A stretch of 64,000 bases of DNA from Ureaplasma urealyticum serovar 8 str. ATCC 27618 (GCF_000169535.1 NZ_AAYN02000002.1:550642-614641), one strand, 5' to 3'. Shown: positions 12,761 through 28,900, numbered from the stretch's first letter. The notes: a model not told the origin generated them from the letters alone. Made by a program: numbers and translations.

Positions 12761-13908
12761 GTTTAGAACGCAAATAAGTAAACCAAAACTTGTTTCAATT
12801 ACTAATGTTGATTCAGTTAATAATAACCAGATTGATATTAACGTAAAATTTGATAATATGAGTTCAGTATATAACAATAAAATCTTGTCATTAACTTATG
12901 AATATTTAAATAATGGTCGCAAATAACAAATTTGTCAAACTATTAAATTAGAAACAAATAAGGTTGATTATAGACTTCATTTTAGTAATTTAGTATACAA
13001 TCGTTCATACACGCTAAAAGAAGTTAAGATATTAACAAACGAACCAATTAATTATCAAATTAATTCATCATCTAATATTAAAAAGATTTTCATAACTAAC
13101 CCATCAAGAACAAGAATCGAAAGCTTTAAAGCTGCTAATGTACAAGGTTTTGAAAAAATTTCATTTAATATTTCAAATGATGATCAATGATATAACGGCA
13201 ATCCAAATGATTATGATATTGAAGTTAAAATTAAAAATAGAACTACAAATACATATGTTGAAGGGATTCTTACAAAACTTAATGATAATGGCAAATTAAA
13301 AGTTGAATACATCATTAATAATAATAATAATATAATTAATGACCATAACCAATTTATTCTAGAAAAAGTGCATTTTAATAAAAAACCACATAATGACTTA
13401 AATACAAATATTAATAATTCTGCGCAAAATATTGTTTATGAATACGATGATAATAGTAATGAAGTCTTTAGCTTTAACTTATTTGATAATTGCGGAATTT
13501 CGTGATTAACAGATCAAAAACTAATGTCAATATATAAATATTGAATATGATAAAGAAACTAATACAAATATTTTATACAAATTCGCTATTTCATTTACTG
13601 GTAAATTTGAAGACTTAAAAATCGATACTTCAACCGAAGCAAATCCACCAATTTTTGCAAGAATTGCATTGCGTAGTAAAAATGATGGAAAACTATATTA
13701 TTCTGAAAAAGGTATTATATATAATAATCAAAATTATCGCAATTATGCAGAACAAACAGAATTTAGATTAAAACAAAATAAAAACTGGCCAACTGGTGAA
13801 TACGAAATTTATGGAGTTAAATATTGAACTAATAAATTAGGTGAAGCAAACGCTTATATCGCACCTGCAGGTTATGCTAAATCAATTATCTCAATTGACT
13901 TAAGGTAA
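12740..13908 (+). pseudogene. 3' end fragment of a DUF1410-type surface protein gene
   Basis: Translated in pieces, this aligns collinearly with the last 390 or so residues of the giant protein: IEPENIKFRTQ matches IEPNKAKFKTQ, SVYNNKILSLTYEY matches SRYNNRKVRLSYVY, KLYYSEKG matches KLYYSSEG, and the end YGVKYWTNKLGEANAYIA matches WGIKYWGKTGEQDAYIA. It starts at the nadD junction without its own 5' part. A TAA lies at 12924-12926 and a frameshift near 13540. The last segment ends with TAA at 13906-13908. It has no start or promoter, so it is a relic of another family member, facing the giant gene. Confidence 0.88.
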
Positions 13909-13913
13909 AAAAT

Positions 13914-13944
13914 AAAAAAACACCTTTAGCTTAGGTGTTTTTTT
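13914..13944. terminator. Bidirectional terminator between the converging surface-protein genes
   Basis: The arms AAAAAAACACCT (13914-13925) and AGGTGTTTTTTT (13933-13944) pair around a 7-base loop. A-runs and T-runs flank it on both sides, so it can end transcription from either strand. The giant gene stops at 13959. Confidence 0.9.
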
Positions 13945-13958
13945 ATTTTCTTAATTTA

Positions 13959-16900
13959 TTAAATTTCTGCTAATCCTATTGGATTTGAAACAACTCCATC
14001 AATGTAGGCAATATAAGCATCTTGTTCGCCAGTTTTACCTCAATATTTAATTCCTCAAAATACATATGTACCTGATGTGAATTTATTTTGTTTATTAACA
14101 CGGAAGTCACTTCAACCATTAAATCCAATTGTGTTATTTCCTTCAGTACTTAATTTACCTTCAGATGAATAATATAATTTATTATCTCTTAGGTTTTTAT
14201 AAACTACACGAGCATTTAAAACAGGTTCATCTCCTGGGTTAAAAATGTTTTCAAAATAACCACCAAATTTAACATGTCTTTCAGGATAGTTGGTAATTTC
14301 AAATTCATTTTTAATTATAGATTTAAAGGTTCCAATAAATCTACTTTGCGTGAATTTATAAACTGCATCAGATTCATATAATTTATTAACATTAGGTTTT
14401 GCATTATATTCATAAATAATGTGTTGATTACTATTATTAATATTTTTATTTAAATCATTATTAGGTTTTGAATTAAGCCAAACTTTCATTAATTGATATT
14501 CGTTTTCTTCACTTAAATCATTAGTTGAACCAATATAGATTTTCATAATAATTTTTTTAGTTATAGGGTCTTGAGTAATTTCAGGTGAAGCGAAATAATC
14601 AAGATTATATTTTATATTTTTAGTTACATTTTTAATATAAACTTTTGGTATTATACTTTGCCCTTGAGCTAAAATAAAGGCTTTGTCTTTGTTTGAAATT
14701 TCAAACATTAAGTATTTATATCCTTGGTCATTTTCATAAGTGTAATTTGATAAACTAGTTCGACTAGGTTCTAAAGTGAATGATTTTTGAATTTGTTGTG
14801 CTGATTTATCAAACTGCTCTTGAACTGTTGTATTATTTTGATTCAATAGTTCAATTTTATTTAATGTATAAACACGATTAGCAATTAAATTATTAAATTC
14901 AATTTCATAATTTTGCCTTCTACCTACTAAACTAATTTCTTTAGTTATCGACTTTTGACCTTGGTCATTATATACATAGCTTAATCGCACTTTTCTATTG
15001 TTATAACGACTATCAACATTTTGTAAATTTAAATTAATTTGTTGTGTTGTTTCATTAATATTTGTTGAAGTTAATGAAACAATTGAAGGCGTTACATCTT
15101 GTGTTTTAAATTTAGCTTTGTTTGGTTCGATAATATTTATATTAGTATTGTATACTAAATCAAATGTACCATTTGCCATTGGTCTTGAAACCCTAATTGA
15201 AGATAGAACATATTCTGTATTTGATTCTAAATTAAATAATTCACCTTTAAGAATTCATTTATAACCTTCACGCACTAAATTAGTTACTTGTGTAAATGAT
15301 TTAGTATTATCACCAACCTTATTAAATACTAATTCAAATTTAGAATTTGTATTTAACATTGTTCCATTATTGGTTGTTGTAATATTAAATTTATATTTTG
15401 CAGAAGTTGTTGTTGGCGTTTCTCAAACACCTTCTTTTGTAGCATTGTAATTACCAGATAACATAAATGTATATCTTTCACTACTTGCAGATGATGAGAA
15501 AATTTCATTATTAGCATTTTCGTTTGGACCATAAGCTAATTTGCTTGGTCTATTAACTAGAATAACTTTATCTAAGTAATATTCTCTTAACTCATCTAAA
15601 TTCGTTAATTTATGTATTAAATTAGCTGAATTATTATTGTTTCAAACTTCACTTACTCTTGCTGTATATTCTTTTGTATGCGATGTATCTCTTGTTGATC
15701 TAAAAATCAATCTATATTCTTGATTTTCTTCAAAGAATTTATCTTGTGAATCAATACCAAATTCCACTGTTGCTTCATTAACTTTTGTATCATTTTTAAA
15801 TGTTTTGCCAGATCGAATTGAAATTCTTGTTTGAGATGGTTTGTAATTAAATTCATTTTGTTTATTCGTATTATCAATAAATGTTTCTCAACTTGAACCA
15901 TTTTGAATTTCAATACGTTCAAATTTATATCTTCTATTAGGTAACAATCTTCTTAAACTAAATTGATATAGTTTATTAGCATTATTAGTTGTTAACTTAA
16001 TTGGATCTGATTCTCAATTTGTACGATGACCATTGTTATTATCTATATAAGAATATACAATACGTACATTTTTATTATTGAATTGATTTGCAACTCTTGA
16101 TAAAGTAACATCAACTTTACCTAATTCCATGTTTGGATTAAATAATGTAATTAATCCTGGATTATTTACATCACCACGAACAATACTTACAATAGTTGGT
16201 TTAGCATTTAATGTTTTGAATTTGTATGTTTGAGCACCACCAAATACAACATTGTTTTTATTAGCTGTTAGCATTCATTTTGCTAAAGGTGGTTTGTTAA
16301 CAAATTTAACGTTTGTTAATTTATATTCAGTTTCTGGTTTTAATCCTGTTAGGATTCAAGTAATTTTTGCGTTGTTTTTATTGTTTACATTAACACCACT
16401 TAATTTACCAACAAATTTCTTTGTTTCTTGTGGTGATTTCATTGAAACAAATGTTGCTTCAACTTGTTGATCATTTTCAAATACTTGATCAGTTGAAGTA
16501 ATATCAACGCTAATATTAGCTCCATTCTCACTAATATTAGTTGCTCAACTTGAGCTATTAATAGTTAGATATGAATTATATGGAGTCACGCCAAATTTAT
16601 GTGTAATACCAGTTGTTGTTAAATCACTATAATTATTTGAATTGTTTGTATTAGTAATTTGTGCTTTAAAGAATGTGTATTCACGGTTAGTTGTTAAATT
16701 GTTTAAATTAAAGCTATAGTCTTTTTTGTTATTAGCAGCTAATGGCACTTCATTTGTTCAAACAATAGTTCCATTATTGTCTTTATAAGCTAATTTAATC
16801 TTACGTCCAACATAACTATTGTTTACTCCAGAAACAACCACATTAATTGTTTGGTTTGTTTCTTTAACTTCAGATTTTGTTGAACTAATACTTCTAATAG

Positions 16901-19900
16901 TTGTAGGACCTGAAATCGTTGTAAATTTATGATTTGAATTAATTTCATTATATACAACGTTATTAGTTAATAAATTCTCATAAGCTTTGGGTGGTTTTTG
17001 TTTAAACTCAACCTTAACAACACGATACTCAGTTTGTTCTTCTAATCCACTTGATATATCAATATTTAAATCAGCTTGACTTCCATCAGATTTAACATTT
17101 GATAATCGTTTTGTTCATTTAAATGATGGAATAATTTGGGTTTGACCTTGTTTTAGTAAATAAACACTTACTTCTTGATCGTTTGCTAAAACTTTATCAG
17201 CTGATTTAATTGTTAACTTAAAGGTTGCATTCGTTGCACCTAAAGTTGTTGGAGCAGAATATTCAATACTTGTTGCTGATGGACTACGTTTAAAGATATT
17301 AGTTAAACTATTATTTTTACTTAAATCAACAAAACTATTATCGTTTGATGTACTACTAATTTGAACTTTTTCAAAAGTATAATTTCTATTTCCCACTAAA
17401 TTATTAATAGTAAAATCATAATTCTTTTTATTTTTAGTTAATGTGATTAAACCTGTTTCGTATTTTTCATTGTTTTGATCACGATAAATTAGTTTTACTT
17501 TACGGTTATTATATTCATTATTAACACCAGAGAAAACAGCATGAATTGTTTGATTACTATTACTAATTGTACTTTGATCAACACTTAAACTATTTAATAT
17601 TGTTGGTCCAGCTTCTGTTGTAAATTTATAATTTGCATTAGTATTAGGAATTGTATTACCAGGTGATAAATTTTCATTCGCTAATCGTGGTTTTGATGTA
17701 AACATTACTTTAAGTAGTTTATACTCTGTTTGTTCATTTAATCCACTACTAATATCAACATTAATTGTAGCTTCAGTTTTATTTTGATTTACACTGCTAA
17801 TTTTTCTTGTTCATTGTAATGGTGTACCATTTGGTTCACTTGTTTTTACAAGATAAACAACCACATCTTGATTAGTTTCAAAAACTTGATCTGCTGATTT
17901 TAATTTTAGTGATAAATTAGCGCCATTGTGTGTAATATTTGTTGGATTAGTTCATTCAATACTTGTTGTTGAAGGTACACGTTTAAAGGTGTTATTAACA
18001 TTTGTTGCTTTTGATAAATCAGTGAAATTAACACTATTCGTACGATCATTAATTTTAACATTTACAAAACGATATGATCGGTTAGCAGGTAAGTTATTTA
18101 ATACAAAATTATATGTATTAGTATCTTTAACTAATGTTACTGTTCCAGTTTCATAAGTTTGGTTATTATTGTCTTGATATACTAATTTTACTTGACGATC
18201 TTTGAATTGATCATTAACCCCTGAGAATGTTGCACTAATTGTTTGTATATCAGTACTAATATTTTGGTTTGTAACACTTAAACTATTTAGCATAGTTGGA
18301 CCTGCTAAAGTTTTAAATTTATGAGTAGAATTTACATCTTCATAAATTACATTATTTGTTAATAAATTAGTGTGTGCTTTTGGTGGTTTTTGAGTAAATT
18401 CAACTTTAACAACTTTATATTCAGTTTGTTCATTTAATCCACTACTAATATCAATACTTAAATCACCTTGACTACCATTATTATTAACGTTTGTTAATGT
18501 TCTTGTTCATTTAAAGTTTTGATCAATACTATTACTATTTTTAGGTAATAAATAAACACTTACTTGTTGACCATTTGCTAAAACTTGGTCATCTGATCTA
18601 ATTGTTAATTTAAATGTTACATTATTTGCACCCAATGCAGATGGTGCACTATATTCTATAGTTGCTTGTGATGGTTGACGTGTAAATGTATTAGTTAATC
18701 CACTAGCTTTTTGTAAATCAGATGAATTATTATCATTTGTATTTTTAATTTTTACGCTATCAAAACGATATGAACGATTCGCTGGTAAATTATTTAATGT
18801 AAAAGTATAATTTTTATTATTTTTTGTTAATGAAACTCAATTAGTTTCATATGTTGCATCATTATTATCTTTATAAATCAATCTAATTTGACGATTGTTA
18901 TAACTATCATTAACTCCAGATACCACTGCGTTAATTGTTTGACTATTAGTATTAATATTATCATTTGCTACAGTTAAACTATTTAAAACAGTTGGACCAG
19001 GTTGGGTTTTGAAACTTGCACCATACAATGTTGCACTAATGTTTGTGTAAATATTACTTGATTTTGTAACTGAGATCGTTGATAAATTATATGTTGAATC
19101 AACATCTAAACCTGTTAATTCACCTTTAATAAATCATTTATTACCTTCTTTTGATAGATTAACAGTTGTGGTTTTTGATGAACCACCATTTTTATTAAAT
19201 GTAACAGTAGCAGTAGCATCAGTTCCTAATTCACCATCGTTATCATTAGTTGTAACTAGGAATTTAAAGTTTACACTAGTATCAGTTGTTGGTCATTCAC
19301 CTGATTTTTGAATTGTTGAACTTGATGGTTTAATTTGTACTTCACGACTAACATTATTTTCTTTTGAAATAATATTAGCATCAACAATGTTATTTGAATT
19401 TGCATCAGTTAAGTAGTAAACATCCACTAATGTATAAAGTTGGTTTGCTTTTAGATTATTTAAAACAAAGTTAATTGTTGAAACACCATTAGTATTATTT
19501 AAAGAAGATCCATTAACAACATCTGTTTCAACTATTTCATTATTTGTTCCTCTAAATTTAGCTTTGAAAAGTAAATTATTGATAATCTTAGGATTTGATT
19601 TTAGTTGGAAACTGATTTGAACATTATTTTTTTGATTTGCTTCTTTAACAATTCTTATATTACTTGTTGGACTTGTTAATTTAAAGTCGTTACTAATTGT
19701 TAAAGTAGGTGATGAACCATTGTTAATAATATTATTATCTACACTTGTTCCAATGTTTTGGGCTGCAACACTTGGTTTTGTAGCAAAACTAATATTTGAA
19801 ATATTTGTATTAGTATTAAATTCTAAATTAGTTAATGTTGTTTGTAAGTATTTTTGATTTCCACTAACTACTACATTAGTTGTTACTGATTGATTATTAC

Positions 19901-22900
19901 CATATCTAATTGTTGCTTGATCATTTGCTTTTAAAACATTATCAGGATCGTTTAAAACAATCTTAACTGTTGTTGATTTTAAATTATTAGCAACACGATT
20001 GCTTGTTTCTTCAATGCTAACTGCACTAACTGCAGCAGTTCTTGTTGTAATAAAACTATCTTTTAAATTAGTTTGTTTTGGGAAAGTTGTTACACTTGTG
20101 TCATCAACTAAATTAACACCAGTTAAAGTATAAGTTCGATTACGTTTTAAACCAGATAATGTAGCACGATAACTAGTTTTATTTTGTTCAATATTAATAG
20201 TTGCTGAAATTGTTTCGCTTGAATCACTTGATGAATATACTAGTTTTAATTGTTTACCAACTCATGCTTTTTTTACACCACTTAATACTAAATCAACATC
20301 TTGCGAAGTTGTATTGATTGATGGTGTTGATGTAATGCTTGTTAGTTTATGATCACCAATTTTTGTTGTAAATTGATAATTTGAACCATTAATGTTATCA
20401 ATAATAATGTTATTTTCTTTATTATTAACATTATTTTTAGCTTTAGTAGGTTTATTTTTAAATTGTAATTCAACAAGTTGATAAGTTGTTTCTTCTTTAA
20501 AATCATTACTATTACTTAAGTCATGACTTCAAGTTGCTTCTGTTTTATCAGTATTTACATTACTTAAAGGTCGTGTGTATTGTAATCAAGTACTTTGATT
20601 ATCAATACTTTCTTTTGGTGCAAATCAAGCAATTACTTCTTGATTGTTTTCTAAAATTTTATCATCTGATTTAATTTTGAAATTAAAGTTTACACCACGT
20701 GTGCCAACAATTGTTGCACTTGCATCTGTTCATTCAATACTTGTATTTCCTGGGTTAATAGTGAATGTATTAGTTGCATTATTTTCTTTTTGTAAAGAAT
20801 TAAATTCAGCACCATTAGGAATTGTATTGACTTCGATTTTATCAAAACGATACTCACGGTTTGAAACTAAATTATTTAAAACAAGATCATAATCATTTTT
20901 ACCTTTAACTAAATCAACTGTACCACTAGTATATACTTGATCATTATTATCTTTATACACTAATCGAATTTGACGATTAGCAAATTTAGAGTTAACACCA
21001 GATAAACTAATGCTAATTGTTTTTTGATTATTAGCATTATCTGATTTCTTACTAATTGTTTTTAATACAGGATCACCAACTTGTGTTGTGACACTAATAT
21101 TTGGTTTATTAGTAATATTTATTCTAAAGTTATCATGAACACTGCTTGGTTTTGATAAAGTAATATCTTCTAATACATATTTCGTATTAGGTGTTAAATT
21201 AGTTAATTTACCACTAATTGTTCATTTATCACTTTCTTTTGCTAAATTTGCAGCACTTACAATTGTATTTGATCCATTTTTAAATTTAACAGTCGCAGTA
21301 ATTCCATTAGACAATGTACCATTATTATCTTCAGTGCTTACACTAAATTTATATGTTGCTTCAGTATCACTTGGTTCACTTCAATTACCTTCTTTAGCAA
21401 TTGTTGTGTTTCCTGGACTAATAAGAATTGTTCGACTAACACTATCATTTGATTTAACTACTTTATTAGCCTCAACAATAGCATTGTTATTTAAATTGTA
21501 GTAAAGATCAGTTAATGTATATAGTTGATTTGCTTTTAAGTTTTTTAAAACAGCATTAATTGTTTTTTGACTACCATTTGTAACCACACTATTACCATTA
21601 ATTACTTCTGATTCAACAACATCGCCATTTGTAGCTGTGAATTTAGCTTTTAGTTTTAGATTATGAATAATTTCTTCATTTACATCTAATTCAAGTGTTG
21701 TTGTCACTGATGCTTTTTCACTAGCATTTTTAGTAATTTGAACATTAGTACTTGGACCACTTAATTTAAAGTTGTTATTGATTGTTAGTGCATTGTTTGT
21801 ATCAATTGTACTATCATAAATTTTATTAGTATTACTATGACCGATAGCAACTGCAGCTTTAGGTGGTTTTTGACTAAATTTAATTTTATTAATTGTTGTT
21901 ATTCTATTTAATGCTAAGTCAGTTAATGTTGCGCTAAGTTTCTTTTGACCATTAGCAACACTAATTGTACCTGTTACAGTTTTGTTAGTATTATAAGTAA
22001 TTGTTACTGTTAATCCATTTGTTAGTACATCATCTTGATCATTTAATGTGAATTCAACATTAGCAGTTCCTAAAGCAGTTGCAGCACGATTTTGTGTTTC
22101 AACAATATTTACTACACTAACTTTATTATTTGAACTAATTGTAAATACTTTATTTAATCCATTATTTTGTGGTAAGTTAGATACTGCATTTTGATTATTT
22201 GGATTAATTAATTCAATCTTTTGTAATGTATATGTTCGATTGTGTTTTAATCCACTATTAATTACAAAATCATAAGATTTTTTACTCTTAGTTAAAACAA
22301 CTTCATTTGAACTAACACTAGTACCATCGCTTGATGTATAAGTTAATTTTACTTTTTGATTAACTCATGCATTTCTAATACCACTTAATGTTAAGTTAAT
22401 GTTTTGTGATAAAGTAGAACCAGGTGTTGTTGTATAAATTAAATCGCTTACTTTATGATCACCAACTGAAGTTGTGAATTGATAACTTGAGTTTTGGTTT
22501 TCAAAAATAATATTGTTATTAGTATTAGTTGATTTTAAAGCTTGGTATGCTTTCGTTGGTTTATTAACAAATTCAACTTTAACTAGTTTATAAGTTGTTT
22601 CTTCATCAAAATAATTACCACTTCTTAAATCAAGCGATGCAGTCGCTTCAGTTTTATCATTATTAGTTTGAGAAAGTTTAGCAGTTGAGAACATTTTTCA
22701 ACTATTTTGATCACTAACACTATTAGCAGGTGCTAATCAGAATCGAATTGTTTGATTATTTTCTAATACTTTATCAGGTGATTTAACTTTGAAACTAATT
22801 TTTACTCCAGTCGGACTAATTTCAGTAGCACTTGTTTGTGCATTTCATTCAATACTTGAATTACCAGGTTGGGTAGCAAAATTATCAACTACATTATTTT

Positions 22901-25900
22901 TAATATTTGTGTATTCAACTTCATTAAGTCCATTTTGAACATCAACTTTAGTTAATGAATATTGTCGATTTAATACTAGATTATTTAATGTTAGTGAATA
23001 GCTTGTTCTATTTTTCTCTAAAGTTAATTCGCCATGAATATCTTCACCAGAATTACTTCTATAAGTTAATTTTAGTTTACGTCCTGCATATTTTGAATTA
23101 ACACCACTTACATTAACAGTTACAGTTTGTGTATTAGTGTTAATTGAATCAGCAGTTTGTACAGAAACTAATGTTGTTGCATCAACTTCTGTTGTAAATG
23201 TAATATTTTGTTTATTACTATAAACAATTTTTAAATCACTATGTACTTTTGTAGGTTTGCTTAAACTAATGCTTTCTAGTGTGTATTGACTATTTGGACT
23301 TAATCCACTTAAATTACCTTTAATTAAGTATTGACTACCTTGTTTGATGATATTAACTTTAGTTTGTTTTGTTTGATTATCTTTTTTAAATACAACTGTT
23401 GCTTCTAAATTATCTAAAACATCATTACCATCTAAACTAGTTACTGTAAATTCAAAACTAGCACTATTTTCACTAACTGTTCAATTGCCATGTTTACTAA
23501 TTGTTGTATCTTTTGGTTTAGTAATAATATTTTTAACAACATTATTATCTTGTGTTAATTTATTGCTTTCTTGTGGAGTAGCATTTGTATTGTTATCACT
23601 ATAATAGTAAATTCCATTAAATATATATTGTTGATTTGATAAAAGATTTTTTAAACTAAATTCAACAATTTGATCGCTTCCACTCATCTTAATCTTAGTA
23701 TCATCTAAAACATCACTATAAACAGTATCACCTTTTGTATTTGTGAATTTTAGTTTAAACTTCAAGTTTTTACTAATGTGTTTGTTGATTTTAACTTTAA
23801 TTGATTGACTAGTTTGATTTGGTGTGTGTTCAATAGTTTGTGAATCGTTTTGAATTACAACTTTAAAGTCATTATTAATAATTAATTTATTATTTTGTGG
23901 TGTGCTATTTGTTAATTCATAAATAACATTATTGTTTGCACCAATATTAGTTCCTGCTTTTTGTGGTTTAGTTTTAAATTCAATTTTATTAATCTCAAGA
24001 TTTTCATTAAATACTAAACCACTAATTGTTGCTTGTAAGTATTTTTTGCCTTTTTCGCTAACAACAGTTCCAACAACTTCTTGATTGTTTTTGTATGTAA
24101 TTGTTGCAGTTTCATTATCTGTTAGTACATCTTCTGGATCACTTAATTCAAAACGCATAGTTGCTTGTTTTAAATTATTAGTATTTCGATTAGTTGATTC
24201 ACTAACACTAACAACACTTACATATTGTTTACTATTAGTAATAAAACTATCACTTACACTATTATCTTTAGCAAATGTTGTTTTATTATTACCATCTACT
24301 AATTCAACTTTATTAAATGTATAAGCACGGTTTGGTTTTAAACCATTTAAATTAATAGTATAGGTTTTATTAGTTTTTGATAATGTAGCTTCACCAACAA
24401 TATCTTGACCATCAGATGATTTATATGTTACTTTAAGTTTTTTATTAACTCAACCATCATTTACACCATCTAAATTAACTGTTATATTATGTGAAGTACC
24501 ATTAGTTGTTGCATCTGATGTAATACTTGTAACTTTAAAATCACCAGGACTAGTTTTAATACTAATTGGTTGTGTTGGTTGTACTAGTTTTAGGTTGGTA
24601 TGTGTTTTTGTTGGTTTATTTAATAATTCTATACTTTGGAAAGTATAAGTAATTTCAGGACTTAAATTACTTAATGTTCCTTTTATGAATCAATTGTTTC
24701 CTTCTTTAACTAAATTTACTGTTTGTTCTTTATTAGTATTATCAGAACCTTTAAATTTAACTTTAGCTTGAAGACTATTTTCTAAAACATCGCCATCTTG
24801 GGTTTCAATTTTAAATTTGAAATCAAAACTATTTGGTCCAACATTGTTTGAATCATTAGTTTTAGTGATTGTACTATTACCAGGGGCAACAATAATTTCT
24901 TTAACCACATTATTAGCTTTAGTTAATTTATGATTTGAATTAATAGTATTGTTGTTTTGATCAACTAAATAATATAGTTCATCAAAACTATATTTACGGT
25001 TAGCATCTAAGCTACTTAAATTAAATTCAATAACTTTTTTATTACCTACTGTTTTAATTGCAGAACTTGCAATTGATACACTATCTTTGTTTTGTTGATT
25101 ATTATCTTTAAAACGAGCAATAAATCTTAAGTTAGGAACAATTTTTTCATTAACATCTAAATCTAAACTAATGCTTACATTATTTTTGTTGTCATAAGCA
25201 ACATTCATTGTTTTAGATGCTTCATTACTTAATGGTCCACTAACTTTAAAGTTATTTTTAATTACTAATTGTTGACTATTATTAGTTGTTGAATCAAAGA
25301 TTTTATTTAAATTATTTAATCCAACATTAGCATGAGCTTTAGTTGGTTTAGTATTAAATGTAATTGTTTTAATAACTGCATCTTGATTTAGTACTAATTC
25401 AGATAATGTTGCTTGTAAATACTTATTATTACCTTCAACAACAATTTTACCAGTTGCATTTTTATTGTCATCATAAACAATTGTTGCTTGATCATCAACT
25501 ACTAATACATCATCAACATCAGTTAAAGCAATTTTAACTTGTGCACTTGTTAGTACATTAGCATTTCGATTTTGTGTTTCAACAATGCTTGTTGCACTAA
25601 TTGCTTGTGATGGATTAACACTAAATTTATTTGTTAAAGCATCATTTTTTGGGAAATCAACTTTAGTGTTGTTTGGTCCAATTAATTTAATTGAAGTTAG
25701 TGTATATTCACGATTGTGTTTTAATCCATTTAAACTAAAGTTAAATGTTGATGTTGTATTATTATCGTTACTACTATTGTAATTTGTTGGTTTTGTAATT
25801 GTAACTTCATTACTATTAACAACATGTCCATCATTTGAAGTATATACTAATTGAACTTTTTTATTAACTCAATCGTTTTTAATACCACTAACAGTCATTG

Positions 25901-28900
25901 TTATATTTTGTGTTGTTGTATTAATACTACTATTTGATGTTATGTTATTAGCTTTATGATCACGAACTTTAGTTGTAAATTTATAAGGTTTTTCTTGACC
26001 TTGTCTTCATTCATACACTACTTTATTAGCATTTGCTGGTACATTACCATATGGTAAATTGCCTTTATCACTATTGTGGAATTCTACTTTATAAATATAG
26101 TATTCAGTTTCTTCTTTAAAACTATTTAAATTTACTAAATCAGCAAGTGAGGCTTCACTTCCATCACCATTAGTATTAGCTAATTTTCTTGTTCACTTAA
26201 TTGTATCTACTCTAGAATCATTATCTGATCTAAATCAAACAGTTACTTCTTTATTATCAACTAATGATTTATCTTCTGATTTAATCTTAATGCTTAATGA
26301 ATTTAAACCTTGATATGTGATTTGGTCACTAGTTGGCTGTGTAAATTCAAAACTTGTTTTTCCTGGGTTAACAGTGAATGAGTTTGCTAAATTAGCTTTT
26401 GTATTTAAATCAACATAATCTGTTCCATTAACTGTTGTTTGAATTTTTGCTTTAACAAAACTATAAACACGATTTGGAACACTAATTGGTAAACTAACAC
26501 TATAAGTTGTTTGATCTTTTTGTAATGTAATCGCATTTGATTCAACTTGAACCATGCTACCACGATAATTGTATTGATAAACTAATTTAACAAGACGGTT
26601 AGCATAACTATCATTAACTCCTGAGAATGTTGCACTAATTGTTTGATTATTAGCATTATTTGATACTCAAGTTAATGGTGATGTTGCACTTAATTCATTT
26701 AAAACAGTATCTGCAACTTGGGTTCTAATATCAATGCTTGGTAGTGTACTAATTAATAAATTAGTATGTGTTTTTGATGGTTTTGAAATACTAATTGATT
26801 TTAGTGTATATGTTGTTTGTGGTTTTAAATTACTTAAATCAGTTTCAATAATTCAATCATTACCCACTTGTTTTAAATTAGTTGTTAATGTTTTTGTATC
26901 TTTTGGATTACCAGTTGTTGATTCATAAACTACTGTTGCTACTATATTAGTATCTAAAACATTGCCATCAGCAGATGTTAATTTAAAACTAATTTTTGTA
27001 GATTTATTTGCAAGTGGTGTTTGTGATAAATCACCATATTTTTCTATTGTACTATTACCAGGTGCGACAATAATTTCTGATTTCACATTAGATTTTAATG
27101 TAACGATATTACTTTCATTTACATTTGTATCTCTTGATGTTAGATAATAAACGGCTTTTAGTTTATATTTACGGTTAGTTTGTAAATTACCTAAATTAAA
27201 ACTAATTTTATTATTAGCAATATCGTCCGCACTTAAAACATTACTATAAACTGCTTCAGATGCATCATAAATACTTTCATTACCTTGATCATTAATTGGT
27301 ACATATTTAGCTTTAAAGAATAAATCTTTACTAATATGTGTATTAATGTTTGAATTAAGATTTAAACTAATAGCATTAGTATTTTTAGCATTTGTTGCGC
27401 TTACATTTTTTACACTTTCAGCATTATTTGATGCTAATGGTCCATTAATTTCAAAATTATTATTAATTACTAAAGGAGTTGCACTACTATTAGTGTTTTG
27501 GTAAATAATATTATTTGATTTACTAATTCCAATATTTTCACCAGCATAAGATGGTTTTTGTTTAAATGTAATTGTTTTAATTGTTGTATTAGTATTTAGT
27601 ACTAAACCTGTTAGTGTTGCTTGTAAATATTTATTACCATTGTCAACAATTACAGTTCCATCAACAGTTTGATTATTATCATAAGTAATTGTTACTTGTT
27701 CATTTCCTACTAAAACATTATCAGGATCAACTAAAGTAATTTTAACTTGTGCACTTGTTAATGCACTTGCTAAACGATCGTTTGTTTCAATAATACTTGT
27801 AGCAGATACTGCATTAGTTCTTTCAATAATAAAACTATTAGTTAAATTATTGTTTTTTGGGAAATCAGTTATGGTTTGATTATTAACTAATTTAATACCA
27901 TTTAATGTATATAAACGATTTGGTTTTAAATTATTTAATTGAAGTGTATAACTTGTCTTATCTTTTTGTAAACTAAGAGGTTGACTTTCAACACTTGAAC
28001 CATCAGAACTTGAATAAATAACTTTAATTTGTTTACCAACTCATTCATTTTTAACACCAGATAGTGTTAAAGTAATGTTTTGTTTTGTATTTTGATTATT
28101 AACTTTAGCATTACTAATTGCAGTTACTTTATGATCACCAGCAATTGTTGTAAATGAATAATCATCACCATTACGTTTAGTATATATAATTCCTGTGGTA
28201 TTTAAATTTTTGTGAGTTTTTGCTGGTTTTGTTTTGAATTTAACTTCAAATAATTGGTATTTTGTTTCTTCATCAAAATGATTTTCATTACTTAAATTAT
28301 AAGTAACTGTACCTTCAGTTCCATTAACATTAACTGATGATAATGATCTTGTAAATTCTAATTGACCAGTGCCATCAGCTTTTTTAAATACAGCAACAAC
28401 TTCTTGATCATTTGCTAACGCTTGATCGTTTGTTTTAATTTTAAAACTAATGTTAGCACCCTTAGCTTTGATATTTGTCACAGCATTTGATTTATTTCAT
28501 TCAATGCTTGAAACACTAGGTTCATAAACAAAACTATCATTTAAACCAGGATTATGTGTTAGTTTTTCATAATTATTATTTCCAACAGCTGTTTCAACTT
28601 CAATTCGTTCAAAAACATAATTACGGTTTGGAATTAAACCAGTAGTAATTGATAATGTATAATCGTTTGTTGTATTTGATAATGGTGTAGTACTTGAATT
28701 AATTAAACTACTTCCATATTTATAAACAACACGGATTTTACGATTATTAAATTTATCATTAACTCCAGAAACCGTTACATTAATTGTTTGAGATGGATTA
28801 CTAATTGAATCAGTCGAATTTATACTTGTTAAAACAGTATCAGCTGGTTGAGTAGTTAAACTAATAAAATTTTTGCCACTAATATTTACATTTAAGTCAG

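Noticed and set aside
12708-12926. A 72-aa plus-strand frame joining nadD and surface-protein sequence
   Set aside because: It reads nadD out of frame and has no ribosome site, so it is a by-product of the breakpoint.
12740-15180. Site-specific invertible switch
   Set aside because: No recombinase gene and no short perfect inverted repeats were seen; the two arms are similar mainly as protein.
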